From Bacillota bacterium (lineage in GTDB: Bacteria; Bacillota_E; Sulfobacillia; Sulfobacillales; Sulfobacillaceae), in NCBI GenBank assembly GCA_021802225.1, contig JAKAAS010000079.1, positions 1 to 7,225 on the forward strand: 7,225 bases of DNA, written 5' to 3'. How positions within the stretch are numbered: position 1 is the stretch's first letter; every line of letters begins with the position of its first letter. Below the pieces are notes generated by a model. It did no database searches. It had not been told where the DNA came from and saw only the letters and a list, made by a program, of their open reading frames with translations. Positions 7,103-7,225 of the stretch are shown here, piece by piece. The translations under genes were made by a program, and so were the position numbers.

Positions 7103-7125
7103 CCGGTGCCCGGCGCCGGTTTTTT
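7103..7125 (+). terminator. Intrinsic (Rho-independent) terminator
   Basis: CCGGTGC (7103-7109) pairs with GCGCCGG (7113-7119), a 7-bp GC-rich stem with one G-U pair and loop CCG, followed at once by six T (7120-7125). The T-run is only on the + side, so it ends rightward transcription coming from 6102-7100. It also blocks rightward read-through into whatever lies beyond the right edge. Confidence 0.8.
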
Positions 7126-7173
7126 GTCAGACCGTGAAAATTGGTGTGAGGGGACCGTGTGGGGCCTCAGGCC

Positions 7174-7225
7174 TTAGGCGCTCCAGACCACACTCCGCAA
7201 ATGCTCCGGATGTTGCTGGCGAATC
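7174..7225 (-). CDS. Possible C-terminal end of a gene entering from the right edge
   Basis: On the minus strand a frame runs in from the edge and ends at a TAA (7176-7174), reading RQQHPEHLRSVVWSA. A second minus frame stays open further, to a TGA near 7130, with RPEAPHGPLTPIFTV. Either could be a gene end, and too little is present to choose or to name a family. A transposase is possible given the surroundings, but this is a guess. Confidence 0.25.
   Translation of the reverse strand, partial: IRQQHPEHLRSVVWSA

Larger units (their letters stand above)
6900..7125 (+). ncRNA. Candidate structured RNA: series of hairpins ending in a terminator
   Basis: Successive inverted repeats: GAGA/TCTC at 6905-6914; GACAT 6920-6924 with ATGTC 6937-6941; TTTTCCGC 6963-6970 with GCGGAAAA 6974-6981 (8 bp, perfect); TGGCAT 7005-7010 with ATGCCA 7014-7019; TGCTGTC 7031-7037 with GACAGCA 7041-7047 (7 bp, perfect); then the terminator hairpin. 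This density is unusual and fits a folded transcript of about 230-320 nt. Alternatives are a transposon end, an untranslated leader, or DNA-level palindromes bound by proteins. A 61-codon + frame from ATG6900, after GGGGGTGG, overlaps it and is not favoured. Confidence 0.35.
6102..7225. other. 1.1-kb region without an intact recognisable gene
   Basis: After the operon no full-length gene is recognisable. The stretch holds short minus-strand coding-like fragments in changing frames, a hairpin series with an intrinsic terminator near its right end, and a short frame entering from the right edge. Just after the operon, CACTTGG (6139-6145) can pair with CCGAGTG (6163-6169), but no T-run follows, so no convincing operon terminator is seen. 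Part of the region is AT-richer than res: a hand count of 6361-6420 gives about 38% GC, against about 65% at 3841-3900. Confidence 0.6.

Noticed and set aside
1..7225. CRISPR array, tRNA or rRNA
   Set aside because: No regularly spaced repeats, no cloverleaf and no recognisable rRNA sequence were found on reading both strands.

Overview
The window holds most of a type III-like restriction-modification (R-M) operon on the + strand: a DNA adenine methyltransferase (Mod), a helicase-endonuclease (Res) and an unrecognised two-helix membrane protein. They fill about 38-6101. The stop of each gene overlaps the start of the next in an ATGA, so the membrane protein looks like part of the same transcriptional and translational unit. 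The sequence is bacterial (clear Shine-Dalgarno sites, tight operon, mid-range GC that varies along the window). Nothing in it fixes the species, and no phylum is claimed.

Mod has the beta-class N6-adenine methyltransferase order: motif IV (DPPF), then a presumed target-recognition region, then motifs X and I. Res has superfamily 2 helicase motifs (GTGKT, DEAH, TAT, REGWD, QALGRGLRR) and a C-terminal PD-(D/E)XK nuclease site. Mod should methylate an asymmetric site and provide specificity, and Res should translocate and cut unmethylated DNA. The third protein has two N-terminal membrane helices, a charged helix and about 250 cytoplasmic residues. It is the best candidate here for something undescribed: a membrane partner or effector of the R-M pair.

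The left edge (1-130) is ambiguous. The Mod frame is open to the window edge, and a protein-like reading frame runs across the same bases on the minus strand, which suggests a junction.

The last 1.1 kb (6102-7225) has no intact recognisable gene. It holds several minus-strand coding-like fragments, one with a strong ribosome binding site and an apparent +1 frameshift. It also holds a run of hairpins ending in an intrinsic terminator on the + strand, a consensus DnaA box, a cluster of palindromes, and a short frame entering from the right edge. A 13-bp sequence occurs at 59-71 and again at 6961-6973, on either side of the operon. Together these make 6102-7225 look like a decayed or recombined island boundary.
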